64,000 nt of DNA from Sepioteuthis lessoniana (GCA_963585895.1 OY757934.1:40947354-41011353), one strand, 5' to 3'; numbered from the stretch's first letter, positions 1 to 11,419 are shown. A program made the numbers and translations. Notes: generated from the sequence alone by a model not told the origin.

Positions 1-345
1 TGCTGGTGAGGCTCCAGTTCTGGAACTCCGAGGCGAGTGGAGTATACATTATTTGTGATTATTTCTAGGTCCACAGTGATCCGGAGTGGTAGCACCTATT
101 TGGGGTCCTATCTAAGTTTCAAACGTCTGTAAGCTATTTGTATTAGACGAAAATATTTGATACTATATGATTGGTGCAAATTAATTGTATTAACAATACT
201 TACTTAAAACAATAATTGTTTTCTGAAAATTATCAATATTTGTTACGTGAAACCATATAATTATTAATACTGCATAGGAATATTTAAAACTACAACTGTG
301 AAAATTTGTATTGGATAGGAACACTTGATATATAACTGTATGCAA
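1..345 (+). repeat. SINE family C, 3' part
   Basis: Partial copy of the longest SINE-like family here (C). Full copies have a head reading cccagtcggctggggctgta, a middle with tctgatggtgaggct and a 'cccaggtccactctg' block, then 'gatagggtcctatctatggg', then a degenerate tandem tail of short AT-rich units, ending in a gttgatatgccat-type 3' end. This copy enters at the 'ggtgaggctccag' block and runs into the AT-rich tail. The family name is mine; I did not match it to a published one. Confidence 0.6.
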
Positions 346-360
346 ACAAATGATTACAAA

Positions 361-957
361 TGTTATATACCGTACCTATTGTCACGCGATATCCCGCGGA
401 GACGATAGAGGTAAGATTAATACTATCCTCCCGTTGGAATGAACAGTGGAAACCCGTAAAAAAAGTGACCGTTAAGAGAGAATGTGGGTCACAGAGGGGA
501 TATCAACAGGTGTTGGTACTTAGTAACCTCAGGTCGCCGGACACCGGAAGGGAGGAGAAGAGAGAAGCCAAATGATTGGCTGGGACCCCAAAACGGAAGT
601 GGGGACTCCTTCCCCTCAGCGGAAGTAAATAATAAGAAAGTTAGTTTTTGAGCAGGGTTCGTAGCGGGCAGACGAACCATAGCCAGTATTCCGGGTTGAA
701 GACAAAAGAATATCTGAGACACGAGGGACCCCAGGTTCTTCAAGCCAGTGTAAAAAAATAGAATAAAGTCTATTAGCCCGTGAAAGAAGAAAGATTCTCC
801 AGTGGAACCCCGTCGAAAAATAAGATAAGTAACTTTGGGGCCATTTCTCCTTTATACCCACATTTTGTATACCACTCTCTCTCTCTCTCTCAATTTGAAG
901 AAAAACAAAAGTCAAGAAAAGACATTTATATTCGTGGACTGTCCAATTATTATACGT
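361..957 (+). mobile_element. Possible solo LTR (weak)
   Basis: A block less AT-rich than its surroundings, starting with TGTTATATACC and holding an AATAAA at 762-767, then a CT microsatellite and 'attcgtggactgtccaatta'. The TG start, internal polyadenylation signal and lack of coding sequence resemble an LTR. I found no matching 3' CA end and no target duplication, so the right edge is a guess. It interrupts the tail of a family C copy. Confidence 0.3.
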
Positions 958-1500
958 TTTGACACTTTGAAAGTGTATATAACTGTAGTAAAGGAATCAT
1001 ATATTTTTATGTTACCACGTGGTCTATGTTGTTATTTCATGCTTCCTTTTCAGCTTCTATTCGCCTTATGTTATCTTGCTTAAAATTGTCCTATAAATTC
1101 CTCTAAAATATCACCCAGGAAACCGGAGTTGCCGACTACTACAATATAAAATTATTACTACTAAAACCTATAGGTCCATATCTTCTGTCGTCTAGGGGGG
1201 GAAGTTTAGCGACCTGGTGGGTGTGTGGATTGTGTGAAATTTGGAATCCCTTGCCAGCGGCGGTCAGTCTGGCCCTAAATTAGTCCCTCACGTAATATTC
1301 CAGGTCTTATATGCCTGAGAGAAAACTCTGAACGAGGACTTATTATATAGGGGATCAAGTGCCAACCTGCCCCGTCTTCACACGTGCGAAAAATAAAGTC
1401 CCGTTTTGGGATTTTAGTCAATTTCGCGTCACACTATGAATATTAATGGGTATATTCCATTCCTCATAAATGCGTTGGACACGATTGTGAGGGGGTAAAA
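958..1500. other. Unassigned sequence
   Basis: No coding signal and no family seen elsewhere in the window. It contains a run of seven g near 1195 and an AATAAA near 1391. Confidence 0.4.
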
Positions 1501-1504
1501 TATG

Positions 1505-1712
1505 CTGACTAGGGCACTTCGGGCGGTGTAATGGTTAGCAAGCTAGACTAGCACACCTTCACAAGTTGTTTCAATTCTTATTAGGTACCCCATTCATTCG
1601 GCCTTGTGTCACACCTAATCAAAAAGCTTAGTAAATTACAAGAATATGCTGACTAGGGTACCTTGTGTGGTGTAATGGCTTGCAAGCTAGACTAGCAAAC
1701 CTTCACTTCATA
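1505..1712 (+). repeat. Two tandem copies of tRNA-headed SINE family E
   Basis: Family E has a tRNA-like head with an A-box-like tggtgtaatggttagc, a B-box-like gagttcgattct in better copies, and a 3' end 'aaagcttagtaaattac'. The first copy is 1510-1640. A truncated second copy starts about 146 bp later, and both begin 'aatatgctgactaggg', so this is a tandem duplication. The A-box and B-box spacing implies a Pol III internal promoter in the founder. Confidence 0.65.
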
Positions 1713-1799
1713 TTTTTTAACATGTTGTTTAGGGAAATTCGAAGGAAAAAGTAAAAACAATTTTTATTGCACTTGAATTTTTATTAACTCAAAAATGTA

Positions 1800-2235
1800 T
1801 ATATATATAATGCACACACTCGACCAATAATACATGCGTGCAACACACACACACACACACACACTACCGCGCGCGCGTACACAAACGAACATGTATATAC
1901 CCAAGCACGCATACGCACACACCACAAATACATGCATACACACTCTCTTTCAAAAAGACACGCACGAACACACGCATACGTACATACACACACATATACA
2001 CTCGAACGCATATATACTCATGAACGCACCTATACATTCACACACTCACAGGTAATCATACACGCGCATATACACTAACATATTCGAATGCACACTCTCA
2101 CATACACGCACACGCAAACACACACTCAGACATGCGCTAACACACACACACACACACATACACACACACTGTCTCTCTCTCTCTCTCTCTCATACACACA
2201 CAAACGTATGCATACACACACGTATACACACAATA
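1800..2235. repeat. (CA)n-rich imperfect array with a CT patch
   Basis: About 430 bp of interrupted CACA/CATA/CACG repeats, with (CT)n at 2172-2190. The open frames in it translate to His-Thr strings and are not genes. Confidence 0.9.
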
Positions 2236-2374
2236 TGTAGCTTTGAAGCTTTGAAAGTAAGGAATATTTTCAATATACCTGAAAAACTACTTGAATTTTC
2301 TTGCACGTTAAAAGTTACATGGGACGTTAACAGTAATATGGGACCAGATTTCTATTGATACAGTTCTTTGGGGG

Positions 2375-2480
2375 CACTGAATGTTACGTAATGGTTAACA
2401 AGCTAGATTAGTAGACCATTGTTAGTGAGTTCCATTCTAACTTGGCGTACTATACTCCTGGTCTTATGTCACTGCTCCAT
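2375..2480 (+). repeat. SINE family E copy, diverged
   Basis: Shows 'gttacgtaatggttaacaag', 'ctagattag' and 'tcttatgtcac', matching the E head and middle with many substitutions. It lacks the 3' end. Confidence 0.5.
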
Positions 2481-2599
2481 TTGCTATATTCTTATCTTCA
2501 AATAGAACATCTTAAATATGAATGCAACAAAAACCCTGACGAACCAGGTCCTGGATATACCCACTTCAGAGCAGTGACTCTCCAGTGCACTAAAGATGA

Positions 2600-3345
2600 A
2601 GTAGTTCGGTACCTTTGAGATATCGGTCTAGACTTATTTTAGGCTTAGAGGTTAAGGAATTGCGTTCGTAATATATTTACATTTTGTTTATTTGTGTAGT
2701 TTCTTAAGAAGTTTTCTTTTTGCTCACAGTTATTTTCCTATCAGACACTAACAATTAAAAGGTTTCAAATGATTATTTCTATTTAATAATAGTCATTTAT
2801 TTGCTCACAATCATAAGGTTTCAATTAATTATTTCTATTTGATAAAAGTCATTTGTTTGTACCTTATTATATGACTTCAATCAATTATTTCTTTTTAATA
2901 ATAGTCATTTGTTTGCACACAGTTATATGGTTTTTAGCAACATTATAAGTAAACAATTATAGCTTCAAGTAATCATTCTTTATACAAATAATTTACAGTT
3001 ATGTGGCATAAAGCATTCCAATAAAATGCGAATAATTTTTAAACAGATCTATTTGAGGCACAGATGGGACCGTAATAGGTCCTACAACTCCAGATCACAG
3101 GGGACATGGTAATTGTTGCAATGAAGAAGCTCTTAACACTTCACAGGTCTCCAGAAATGGAGTCTCCCCATCAGATGTAGTTTACAATCATACGCAGGAG
3201 AGACCTTTTTTTTACGGTGGGGTCTTGAAGAACTTACCCCTATGCTGGGGATGCAATCAACGTGTGCTAAGCCTAATGGTATACTATGAGTATTGATCAG
3301 TGAGTGCCTGATAATGAAATTCACTTAGCCGGCATTTAGGACAGA
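2600..3345 (-). repeat. SINE family C copy, long tail
   Basis: The minus strand carries the C head region at 3055-3345 (including the complement of 'ccatcagatg' and of the 'ggtcctac' block), followed leftward by a degenerate tandem tail in which 'ttcaattaattatttctatt' type units recur at 2760-2930. The leftmost end matches the alternative C tail (agttctt.aag..gtttc). Confidence 0.55.
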
Positions 3346-4190
3346 GTTTAAGATTTAGAAATCTTCCATTTTCTGAATTGATTCACGTCTTGATTTTAAA
3401 TAACACTCATTGTTCTCGATTTTATAAATCCGCGTGATCACCAGTCTGACCAGCTCGTTACCACGGAAATGGGGATTTCAAGTGTATGATCTCCCGGTGA
3501 AGAGAGGCGTTGTCAGAATCACAAGACTCGTCTTTATGAAGAAATTATTTTACAACCCACTTGAGAGAAAGAAAATGGCCACTCAGACAAACTTTAAGCG
3601 TCTTGAAATATGACGTTATAAATCAGGTTGATGAAATCAGGTTACTTGTTTACTCCGCAAATTGAGCATAGCCCAAACGGAGAACGTCTTAAAACATTGT
3701 TAAAAACCGTTTCATTACTGCAACCGAAATGGCCATATGATTCTTCAAGTGGGGTGAAAATGTTTAGAAGGTAACGAGACGTTGATCCTTTAAGTACGTT
3801 ACTCAGGTTTGAGCTTAAAAGGAAGTGTCAAGTTTCGCTCGAAATAGTTATGACAGTGACACTTATGTGATATAAATGACATAGGTGTGGTTCAATCGTA
3901 GAAAAGAGGATTGGAAATCATGAGGTTCGTTGTTGCTTTCTAGGTATTTAATCCCCCCCCCAGTGTTGGAATGTGACAGAAAATCGGATTAACATTGGGT
4001 GACTAGAGAAAGCATGCCTTCCGAGGGCCAGGAAGAAAAACTAGTAAGTTCCTGTCGGCATTCCACTTCGGAGGCGCCTCAGGCATCGGGCAATAAGCCA
4101 AAAACCCCGAGAGAAACTAAACTAACTGATTTTCTGACCACCTGGCACCAATGCCAGGTAGAAGGAGAAAAAACGTTGACATTCTCACAA
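3346..4190. other. Unassigned sequence
   Basis: No recognised repeat and no convincing coding region. The 76-codon frame at 3999-4229 has no family I recognise. Confidence 0.4.
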
Positions 4191-4384
4191 AATCATCGAA
4201 TATATATATATACTTCCCTACCCCCGTAGGGTTGAGTTCTCTGGCGAAGAAGCAATTGTGTTGCCATTAGCGTCTATGGCAAGCCTCTTCGTAGATGAAT
4301 TGAGGTCTCGGCAACCGTTGAACGGTTGTATGTAAACAATAGTAATTGTGATTCATAACCGTTTAAAATTTACTTCGCTGCTAA

Positions 4385-4535
4385 TACCTCCTCGTGGCTG
4401 AATGGTTAGAAGCTTTGGTTTGACGTTTGAGTCAACCGGGTTTCGATCCCAGCTACGGGAAGATACTGTCTAGCAACACTGATGAGTTCTGATAGAACGA
4501 AACAGATCTGTCTGTGGATGACTATATATGTATAT
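4385..4535 (+). repeat. tRNA-like unit fused to a hammerhead ribozyme
   Basis: The unit begins with a tRNA-like block: A-box-like tggctgaatgg near 4395 and B-box-like gtttcgatccc near 4440. About 35 bp downstream comes a complete hammerhead motif (separate entry), and the unit ends in a (TA)-rich tail. The arrangement is a short Pol III-type retroposon whose transcript would carry a self-cleaving domain. The tRNA half is too degenerate to be a functional tRNA. Only one copy is in this window, so its status as a family is inference. Confidence 0.55.
4474..4517 (+). ncRNA. Type I hammerhead ribozyme motif (H1)
   Basis: All core bases are present. CTGATGA is at 4479-4485. Stem II gttc/gaac is at 4486-4489 and 4495-4498 with a 5-nt loop. 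GAA is at 4499-4501. Stem III is the near-palindrome acagatctgt at 4502-4511, and C17 is 4512. Stem I pairs 4474-4478 (caaca) with 4513-4517 (tgtgg), four pairs and one mismatch. The short stem III resembles metazoan hammerheads thought to act better as dimers. Confidence 0.85.
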
Positions 4536-4631
4536 ATATATTAGTTGGGTCACCTGTTGGGTCTCAAAAACCATCCAAGTATGACGAACAAAATATGCTT
4601 GTTACAGCTGAAAAGGTAAGGATACACTCAT

Positions 4632-4882
4632 AAGTAAAATTGTTGGCCGTAGTCGAGGGTGACCCGAAAGCTCCCTTTTCAATAGCTACTACACCGAGGT
4701 GTAGGGGAGGGCGCTACTCCTTTCCCTGGATTGCTCCACTTTACCCTTGAAACGTACCATAATGCTGAGTGTTAAGCAAGGAGGTATCAAGTACCATTTT
4801 TTGAGTCTTTGGTATGACTCGAGATTGAACCTCGGTCTCCCGGGCAATTGGCGCACACACTCTACCACTAAGCCAAGGGGAA
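4632..4882 (-). repeat. SINE family D copy
   Basis: Family D, read on its own strand, has a tRNA-like head (ttggct.agcg, then ggttcaatctcag), a middle gtcataccaaagactcaaaa, 'cagcattataaggtaaggat', 'ctacacctcggtgtagtagc' (itself a hairpin) and an end 'ggtcgccctcgactacgg'. This copy is minus strand and near full length. Confidence 0.75.
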
Positions 4883-5031
4883 GGATACACTCATGAGTGA
4901 CGTTTATTTATGGACTCCAACATAAGCACACACTAGTGCTGGCCAACCAGCAAGGACATACATCAGCCTTGTTCGGACATTGGTTGCTGTCTAATGGACT
5001 TACCAGGAGCGGTGAACGATAGGGATGAATG

Positions 5032-5100
5032 GATAGATAGATAGATAGATAGATTGAGAGAGAATCCGTTCTTTCAGCACGACTTGATATATATATATAT
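5032..5100. repeat. (GATA)n and (TA)n microsatellites
   Basis: Six GATA units at about 5032-5055, then (TA)n near 5086-5102. Confidence 0.9.
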
Positions 5101-5139
5101 ATACTTTAGTTTGTTACTTGGTCTGATAATTGTTCGGGA

Positions 5140-5400
5140 CATCTGGGGAATGTGGTGTAGCAGTTCATTGCCATTCCTCCCAATTCTACTCTATCCAGGA
5201 GTGGCAACAGCTTTTAGGTCAAAAAGATTTATCTAAAAATATTCGTATTCGATAGGACTAAAAAAAGAAAAAAAAACTCTCAAGAAGTAAGTACACAAAA
5301 ATGTAATTACGAACGTACAATGAACGTGATTCTCAAACCTCTGGACATAGAATAATCCTAGACGGATTGACATGCCGTTTAAATCAGTCTTTTAATCAGT
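5140..5400 (+). repeat. SINE family C copy, degenerate
   Basis: Shows 'tctggggaatgtggtgtagc', 'ttcattgccattcctccca' and 'caggagtgg', then the C tail ending in gattgacatgccgttt at about 5370-5390. This is the second tail type (gacatgccgtt). Confidence 0.55.
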
Positions 5401-5519
5401 ATTTCTCACATTTAATAACGAGTATCTTTTTGTTGATTTTATAAGCCGTTATTTGTAATTTCGTCTCTCAAAAGTTCAATGTTTTATTCTTGCAAATATC
5501 TATATCGGAAAAATTACTG

Positions 5520-5625
5520 CTGAAAAAACAAAAACAAAAACAAAAACAAAAACCAACAAAAAAAAAACAAAAACAAAACAAAAAAAAACAGCAAAAACAA
5601 AAACAACAAAAAAACAAACAAACTC
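5520..5625. repeat. (CAAAAA)n-type A-rich array
   Basis: About 100 bp of caaaaa units grading into caaa/aaac. Confidence 0.9.
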
Positions 5626-5893
5626 ATAAACTATCTACAAAATGTTTTTGAATTCAGTTTTTAAAAGTTTATAGTTCAAACTTTCTGTTCATGTGAAATT
5701 CAATGTAATACGAAACAAAATTAATAGTCAAGAAATCGGGCAACGCTTGTGTAATGTTCGATAAAATTAACATTAACCTTTGCATTGCGCTGATTTTCAT
5801 GAAAATATATTTCACTGTTGATCTTCTTTTCCACCCTATTCAAACTGATATTGAGCTATCAAGTTATAAATAGAGCAAACCACATACATACAT

Positions 5894-6118
5894 TGTTGTT
5901 GTTATTGGCGACTGTGGTTGAGGGTGACTCGATAGCTACTACACCGAGGTGTAGAGGAGGGTGCTACTGCTTTTTCTTGATTGCTCCCCTTTACCCTTGA
6001 TCCGTACCTTATAATGCTGAGTGTTAAGCAAGACGCCATCAAGTATCATTTTTTGAGTCTTTGGACTGAACTTCGGTCTCCCCGGCCATTGGTGAACACT
6101 CTAACCATTATGCCAATG
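5894..6118 (-). repeat. SINE family D copy
   Basis: Same landmarks as the copy at 4632-4882: complement of 'ctacaccgaggtgtag', 'gctgagtgttaagcaag' and 'ttttttgagtctttgg', with a short deletion in the middle. Confidence 0.7.
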
Positions 6119-6179
6119 TAAAAATAAGTGGAAAAGAGGATAAATCAGCGGCACTTCAAAATACTTCAACTGCACCCAC

Positions 6180-8153
6180 TCCCAAAAACTATCTAACAAA
6201 CTTTCACATCTTCTGGATGAAAGCAAGTGGAAAAACATCGGACGCCCTGAAATGGTTCTAAATTTAACTGATTTTTAGTTTTCCATCACTGAAATGGAAG
6301 CCCTCAGCCTGGGATCAAAATTTGCGACAGGTATAAACAAGAGCATCACCACAAATACTATACTAAGCAATTACAGGAACTGCGACACCGACTTTTCCAA
6401 GGTTTCATCCAAGGAATCTTTTTCGCCTCTGTCTCTCAACGAAAAGATTCACCCCTCCCCAAAAGATATATATAGGTACTATCCAACCAAACCCAAGACT
6501 CGCACATTATCCTTTCCTCCGCCGATAAAAACGGTGGCGTTGTAATCAGGCACAGAGGTACGTAGACAAAATCAATTCACTTCTAGAAGACACAAACACA
6601 TATGAAATATCTAACTTGATTACCATTAACAAACTTTCAACAAACTCTTCAATAACTCATAAAAACCCCAAAACTTTGACTTCCCTCATTGAACACCACC
6701 CTGCAATCCCCACATTATATGGCCTACCCAAAATTCACAAACCAAACGCCCCCCAGGACCCATTATTTCCAGCATTGGTAGTGCCACCTACAAAATTGCT
6801 CGCGTCATAGCTAAAGTATTAACCCCACTACTTGTCACAATCAGCCCCTCTCACGTTATGGACTCCGGAGACTTACTTAAAAAAAATCAAAGACATTGAT
6901 ACACAAAACAAATCTACGAACAGCTAAGATATAGCTTCCCTCTACACAAATATACCTAACAAAAATGTTTCAACCTTTTTGCTACTCACTTAAGAAAAAT
7001 TAAATTCAACTCATCACTCCCCATAAACATCTTGATCGACATCTGCAATGACATAACTAACATGACTTATTTCAAATTTAATAATAAATTCTATTAACAG
7101 AAATCTGGTCTTCCTATGGGAAACCCACTTAGCGGGGGGGGGGTTCTAGTCAGTCTATTTTTAGAGTTTTTAGAATCGGGTCCTTTTAAATGTCGACTAC
7201 TCAGTAAGACTACATATTTTAGATATATTGACTATATACTCATTTTCCAACCCCAAAAATGAAAATCGAAGAGATTGTGGAGAAATTAAACAATGTTGAA
7301 CCCTCCATTAATTTTACATATAAAAAAGAATCAAATAACACCATATCCTTCCTGGACATTATGATTAAATCCCAAAATGATTTAACTTTTGAAGTCTACC
7401 GCAAACCCACAAACAAAAACGATTATATACATTTTTACTCCCACCGCAACAACAAAATAAAAACAGGCCTCATAATTGGCTGTTATCTACGAGCACTTGG
7501 ATTATGTAGCTCCCAACACCTACATGAAGATTTTAAGTACATCGAACATTCCCTTAAAAGTCTAAAATACTCTAAATTTTTCATATTAAACGCTAGAAAA
7601 AAACCTCAACGTACACTCATCAAATAAACTTAAGAAAAACAGTCCCAGTATTCTCATAATCCACAGACCTATCTCTCTAACCACTAACACGTATAACAAA
7701 CCTCTCTACAAATTAAACAAATCAGGAATACCAATCTTACAAACCACATCACAAATCATTATAAATCTCACTGACATCTTGAAACGCACCAACAACGAAA
7801 CTACTTTTCACGCAGGCATCTATTCTATTCCATGCAAAGATTGTGACAAACATTACATCGGCGAAACCGAACACAATTTAGAAGAAAGAATCTACGAACA
7901 AAAACGATCAATTAAATTAAATGACGACCGAAATGCCCTTTTCTCCTACATGTTAGGTTTCAAACACACATTTAATTTTTCCCAAGCCACTCTAATTGAA
8001 TCCATATGTAGCAAAATATCCTTCAGATTGTTAGAATCTGAAGTCATTTCCAAAACAAAACACATCAAGCAACGTCTCGGGTTCTATAAGATTTCATCCT
8101 ACTTGGCAAACATTATATTACATGAAAACAATATCAAAATAGAGAATGTTTAA
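6180..8153 (+). pseudogene. Penelope-like element: RT and GIY-YIG endonuclease, decayed
   Basis: A PLE open frame broken by many frameshifts and stops. In order: a conserved N-terminal patch EALSLGSKFATG (from 6295); 'ADKNG.VVI' near 6522; finger motif TLYGLPKIHKPN (about 6712-6750); a palm box where the expected YxDD reads YIDY (7224-7235), so the second catalytic Asp is lost; a downstream RT segment 'ISFLDIMI' (7259-7627); and a C-terminal GIY-YIG nuclease (7779-8153). The nuclease has a GIY-like 'AGIYSIPC', the CKDC cysteine pair, 'YIGET', the Arg in 'EERI' and a Glu in 'LLESEVI'. PLEs combine RT with GIY-YIG endonuclease, and all of these landmarks are here in the right order. A g-run of nine at 7134-7142 adds a frameshift. 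The copy cannot encode active protein. Confidence 0.85.
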
Positions 8154-8720
8154 AAAAATAATTTTAGCAATATTTTTTCCCAAAATTTTGACATTTTTCT
8201 CTCGCAATATTACGATTTTATGGACAATTTTTTCTTCTTTTCCTTTTTTATTTCCATTTAGATACCCTATTATAGTCAATGTCTTAGATGACACAGGATA
8301 CGCCTGAACTTCTGTTCCGCCCATCCCTCCCCTTTCATTTCCATTTTCTCTTTCTCAAAACCTTTTCCTTCCTCATAGTTCCCCTTTCGCACTGAAATTA
8401 ATCTACCTCTGTATGGTCAACTCTTTGACGAAACCTGTTACACTTGATGGCACCTAGCCTTGACCATCTACTCATATGATCACAGTAAAAATCAATAACC
8501 CTACTACCTTCACTCAAACAATGTCTATTTCCATTCCTTTTCTTTCCTTGTCGGTCTCTTGTCTTTAGACCCTTTTCCTCCTTTTATACCTTTTTACATT
8601 TTCATTATTTTATCTATTTCCTCAATTGCTAAAATGTTGAATAACCGAAAAAGATTTAGTCTGAAGAAGTTCTTCCTTGAATAAAAAACGAAATATCATT
8701 ACTAAACCCGTTGTAAATGT
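8154..8720 (+). mobile_element. PLE 3' untranslated tail
   Basis: Pyrimidine-rich sequence directly after the GIY-YIG stop codon, leading into the hammerhead at 8655-8706. This is the expected PLE 3' end layout. Confidence 0.65.
8655..8706 (+). ncRNA. Type I hammerhead ribozyme motif of the PLE (H2)
   Basis: Core CTGAAGA is at 8661-8667 (position 7 is free in hammerheads, so A is allowed). GAA is at 8690-8692, U16.1 at 8699 and U17 at 8700. Stem I is six perfect pairs, 8655-8660 (tttagt) with 8701-8706 (actaaa). Stem II is imperfect (gttctt with aaaaac, one mismatch), and stem III is only about two pairs. It lies 0.5 kb after the PLE stop codon. Confidence 0.7.
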
Positions 8721-8786
8721 TTAATTTATCCATTTTTCCACTTATTTTTATCATCTTGTTAGATTCACCAAAATATACCATTTCTT

Positions 8787-8825
8787 CACACACACACGCA
8801 CACACACACACATATATATATAAAC

Positions 8826-8869
<44 letters not shown>

Positions 8870-8871
8870 GA
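8787..8871. repeat. Compound (CA)n(TA)n(GA)n microsatellite
   Basis: CA units, then TA, then GA in direct succession. Confidence 0.95.
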
Positions 8872-9149
8872 TGCAGTTGTATGTGCGTATGTGCACAAAA
8901 AAAATACACGTATATCGGCAAAATTTTTGATAAGTTTGTTAATAACGTTGGTGGGAATATGAAAATCAAACCTTTTAATGACATTTCATATGATAATAAA
9001 AAAAAACTTGGGTGCTGCTTTAAAATATCTTAAAATTTGAAAACAATTTTGACAGATTTTTCTCTGAAAGAAATAGGAAAATCACACACACACACACACA
9101 CACACATTTCTATGTATTCAGAAAATCCCTTGAAGCAAAATAATCACCC

Positions 9150-9780
9150 AATCGGTGGCTCTTAAAATACGCTGACTCTATCCCCTTACAAGATGGAGGT
9201 ATTCTGGGTATGACACTAAACTGCATCTGATGGTGAGGTTCCTGATCTTAGGATCCGCAAAGTGAGGAGTACACTTTCCTTGCCATTACTCCCAGACCCA
9301 CTCTGATCTGGATTTGCAAAATTCCAACTATGGGTCAAATAAATCTGTTTAAAAATGATTTATATTAGATAGGAATACTTGAAACCATAAAGATGTATGC
9401 ACATTATTTGAACTGAGAATAGCTATTTGCAACTATAAGTGTTTACTAAAGATTATTATTATTAGTTACTTGAAACTATAAAATTGTGAGCAAACATATG
9501 GTTATTATTGAATAGAAATAGTCACTTGATACAATAAAATTGTGTATTAACTATTTGTATTAGATAGGAATGCTTGAAACCATACAGCAGCAAATCATTT
9601 GTTGTAGAGAGGGATACTTGATATCAAATGACGTGTGCGAAAAACTCTTAAGAAGCAACGACACAAAAAATAAGGATATAAATGTACATTGAACGTGATT
9701 CCCTAACCTCTAAACATGAAATAAGCCCAGACGAGTTGACATGCCGTTAACATCTATCAATCAAATAATTATCGAATCGA
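9150..9780 (+). repeat. SINE family C copy, with gacatgccgtt tail
   Basis: The head (caatcggtggct.ttaaaata, diverged), 'aactgcatctgatggtgagg', 'ttgccattactcccagacc' and the repeated AT-rich tail units (taga.aggaat.cttgaaacca) are all visible. It ends at 'gttgacatgccgttaacatc' near 9740. Confidence 0.7.
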
Positions 9781-10240
9781 AATTAATACCAATTTTTCTC
9801 CTTTCTTTTTGTATTGAGGATAATTTATCATATTCTTTAAAAACGCTAAGTGACGCAGTTTTAAATTTTAATACTTAATAAAGCAATTATATGTCTTCGT
9901 CTAAAAAAAAAGTAGTTTTTTCTATAGAATATAAAAATCCAGATTAAGTAGTCAAATGATATTTTTTTAAGTGAAAAACAGACTAGTGTGTCTAAATGTC
10001 TTCTGAATTCAAATCTTAAAAATAATTTTGATATTACACATCAATGTCCTGCTGTGCATTCTTCTTTTTATAATGAATTAAAATATGCTAGAAAGGTTGA
10101 AACCGAAACATTAAAGAAATGAGCAGCCTGCTTAAAAAGGTTCTTGTAGGAGCATAATGACAGCGATTTGAGCACTCGGACAAAAAAGTCCTCTAACTCA
10201 TTTTGTAACATACCCATGATACGGATATGTGGAATTGACA
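9781..10240. other. AT-rich sequence with a degenerate PLE hammerhead tail
   Basis: At about 10085-10127 the + strand reads ggttgaaacc (a perfect stem II) then gaaacatt...aatg (a stem III), which is the second half of a hammerhead. The CTGATGA box has decayed to 'ctagaaa'. The rest is unassigned. Confidence 0.4.
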
Positions 10241-10640
10241 TAGGGAATCCAAAAACACGAAACTTTACGAAATTGGTTCAGGTACGAAACTTTTATTCAC
10301 CTTTTTGAGTTTAAAGGTTTTTCGACATGGGGAGAGAGAGACACAATCTTTCTATGCTGACTGCTTTTACATCTTCAGCTTTCAACCCAAACAACGCGCG
10401 GCGCCCGTAGCGCATAAAGTCGTCTGGCCTCGGCCAGCTCTGAAAGTCAACCTTCTTCTTCCGAGGCGGGAATTCAACTAACTGCTTTTTCTCAAATCTC
10501 AGCCCACGCTTCCGGTGCGTGACGTCACCCAAATACCCTGGTCCCAATTCCTATCTGTGATTTTTATTTTGACATCTCTGAATGACACATCCTCTCCGCA
10601 CGCGCGTGAACACTTGCGTTAATGTTGCACCTTGCTAACC
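10240..10640. other. GC-richer block with CpGs and a TGACGTCA site
   Basis: The block around 10390-10620 is clearly richer in G, C and CpG than its surroundings (caacgcgcggcgcccg; cacgcgcgtg). It contains the palindrome tgacgtca near 10519, the CRE/ATF-type site. The minus strand has AATAAA-like and tata-like stretches, so it could be an LTR on the minus strand or an old promoter. The 78-codon minus frame at 10311-10547 has no family I recognise. Confidence 0.3.
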
Positions 10641-11119
10641 CGTGCGCTAAGTGAAAGGTTCTCAGCCTAACAGTGGACAGTTTTAGTCATGTGACCCTAA
10701 ATGGTTCTAGAATTTAGAAAAATAGTTGAAAATTAATTAATTGGTTTCTAGATGCTGCGAAGCATGCATGTACGAATGTGTGTGTATATTTTTCCATGTG
10801 TGTACATATTTTCCCAGTTATATTCCGAGAACAACTTCACAATATATCTGGGTAATATATATGAAGGGCGCCCGAGAAGAAATAAAGTAAAATGTGTACA
10901 CAAAAGGTTTAACGAGTTATTTGTTTTTCCTGACCCAAGATGTCACAGAGAAAGAAAGGAGTTGGATCTTCACCATAAGACAACATGAAGTCAAGAGACA
11001 ATCACGACCAACGCCCAAAGAGTATACAAAGAGGTATATCACATTATCTTAGAATATCAATATGACAGCAATAGATCTAAGTGTTAATATATTCAGTTGA
11101 TATATTGATTCATTTGAGG

Positions 11120-11330
11120 CTTTTGGTTTGATTTGGTTTGGTTTTATGGCATATCAATCATTGTAGATTATTTAATGCCAAATACATTTTATACATATAA
11201 ACAGTTCTATTTCAAACAAAGACTTTAATATTACTGAAGAAAATATATTCAAATAAAAAAGAGGCCGTTTTCAAGAAACAGTATTTATAAAATATATATA
11301 AAAAGGAATTATAAAATTAAATTTCTTTTT
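11120..11330 (-). repeat. SINE family C 3' tail only
   Basis: Minus-strand copy of the 'gatatgccataaaacc' end and the 'ggcattaaata' block, followed by short AT-rich tail units. The head is absent. Confidence 0.6.
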
Positions 11331-11419
11331 TTTGTCGATGACGATTAATAATTAAGACCAAAATTAGCAATGATGAAGATTGGTATAAGAACAGCTACAA
11401 TTTTCGGATAAGCTGATAA

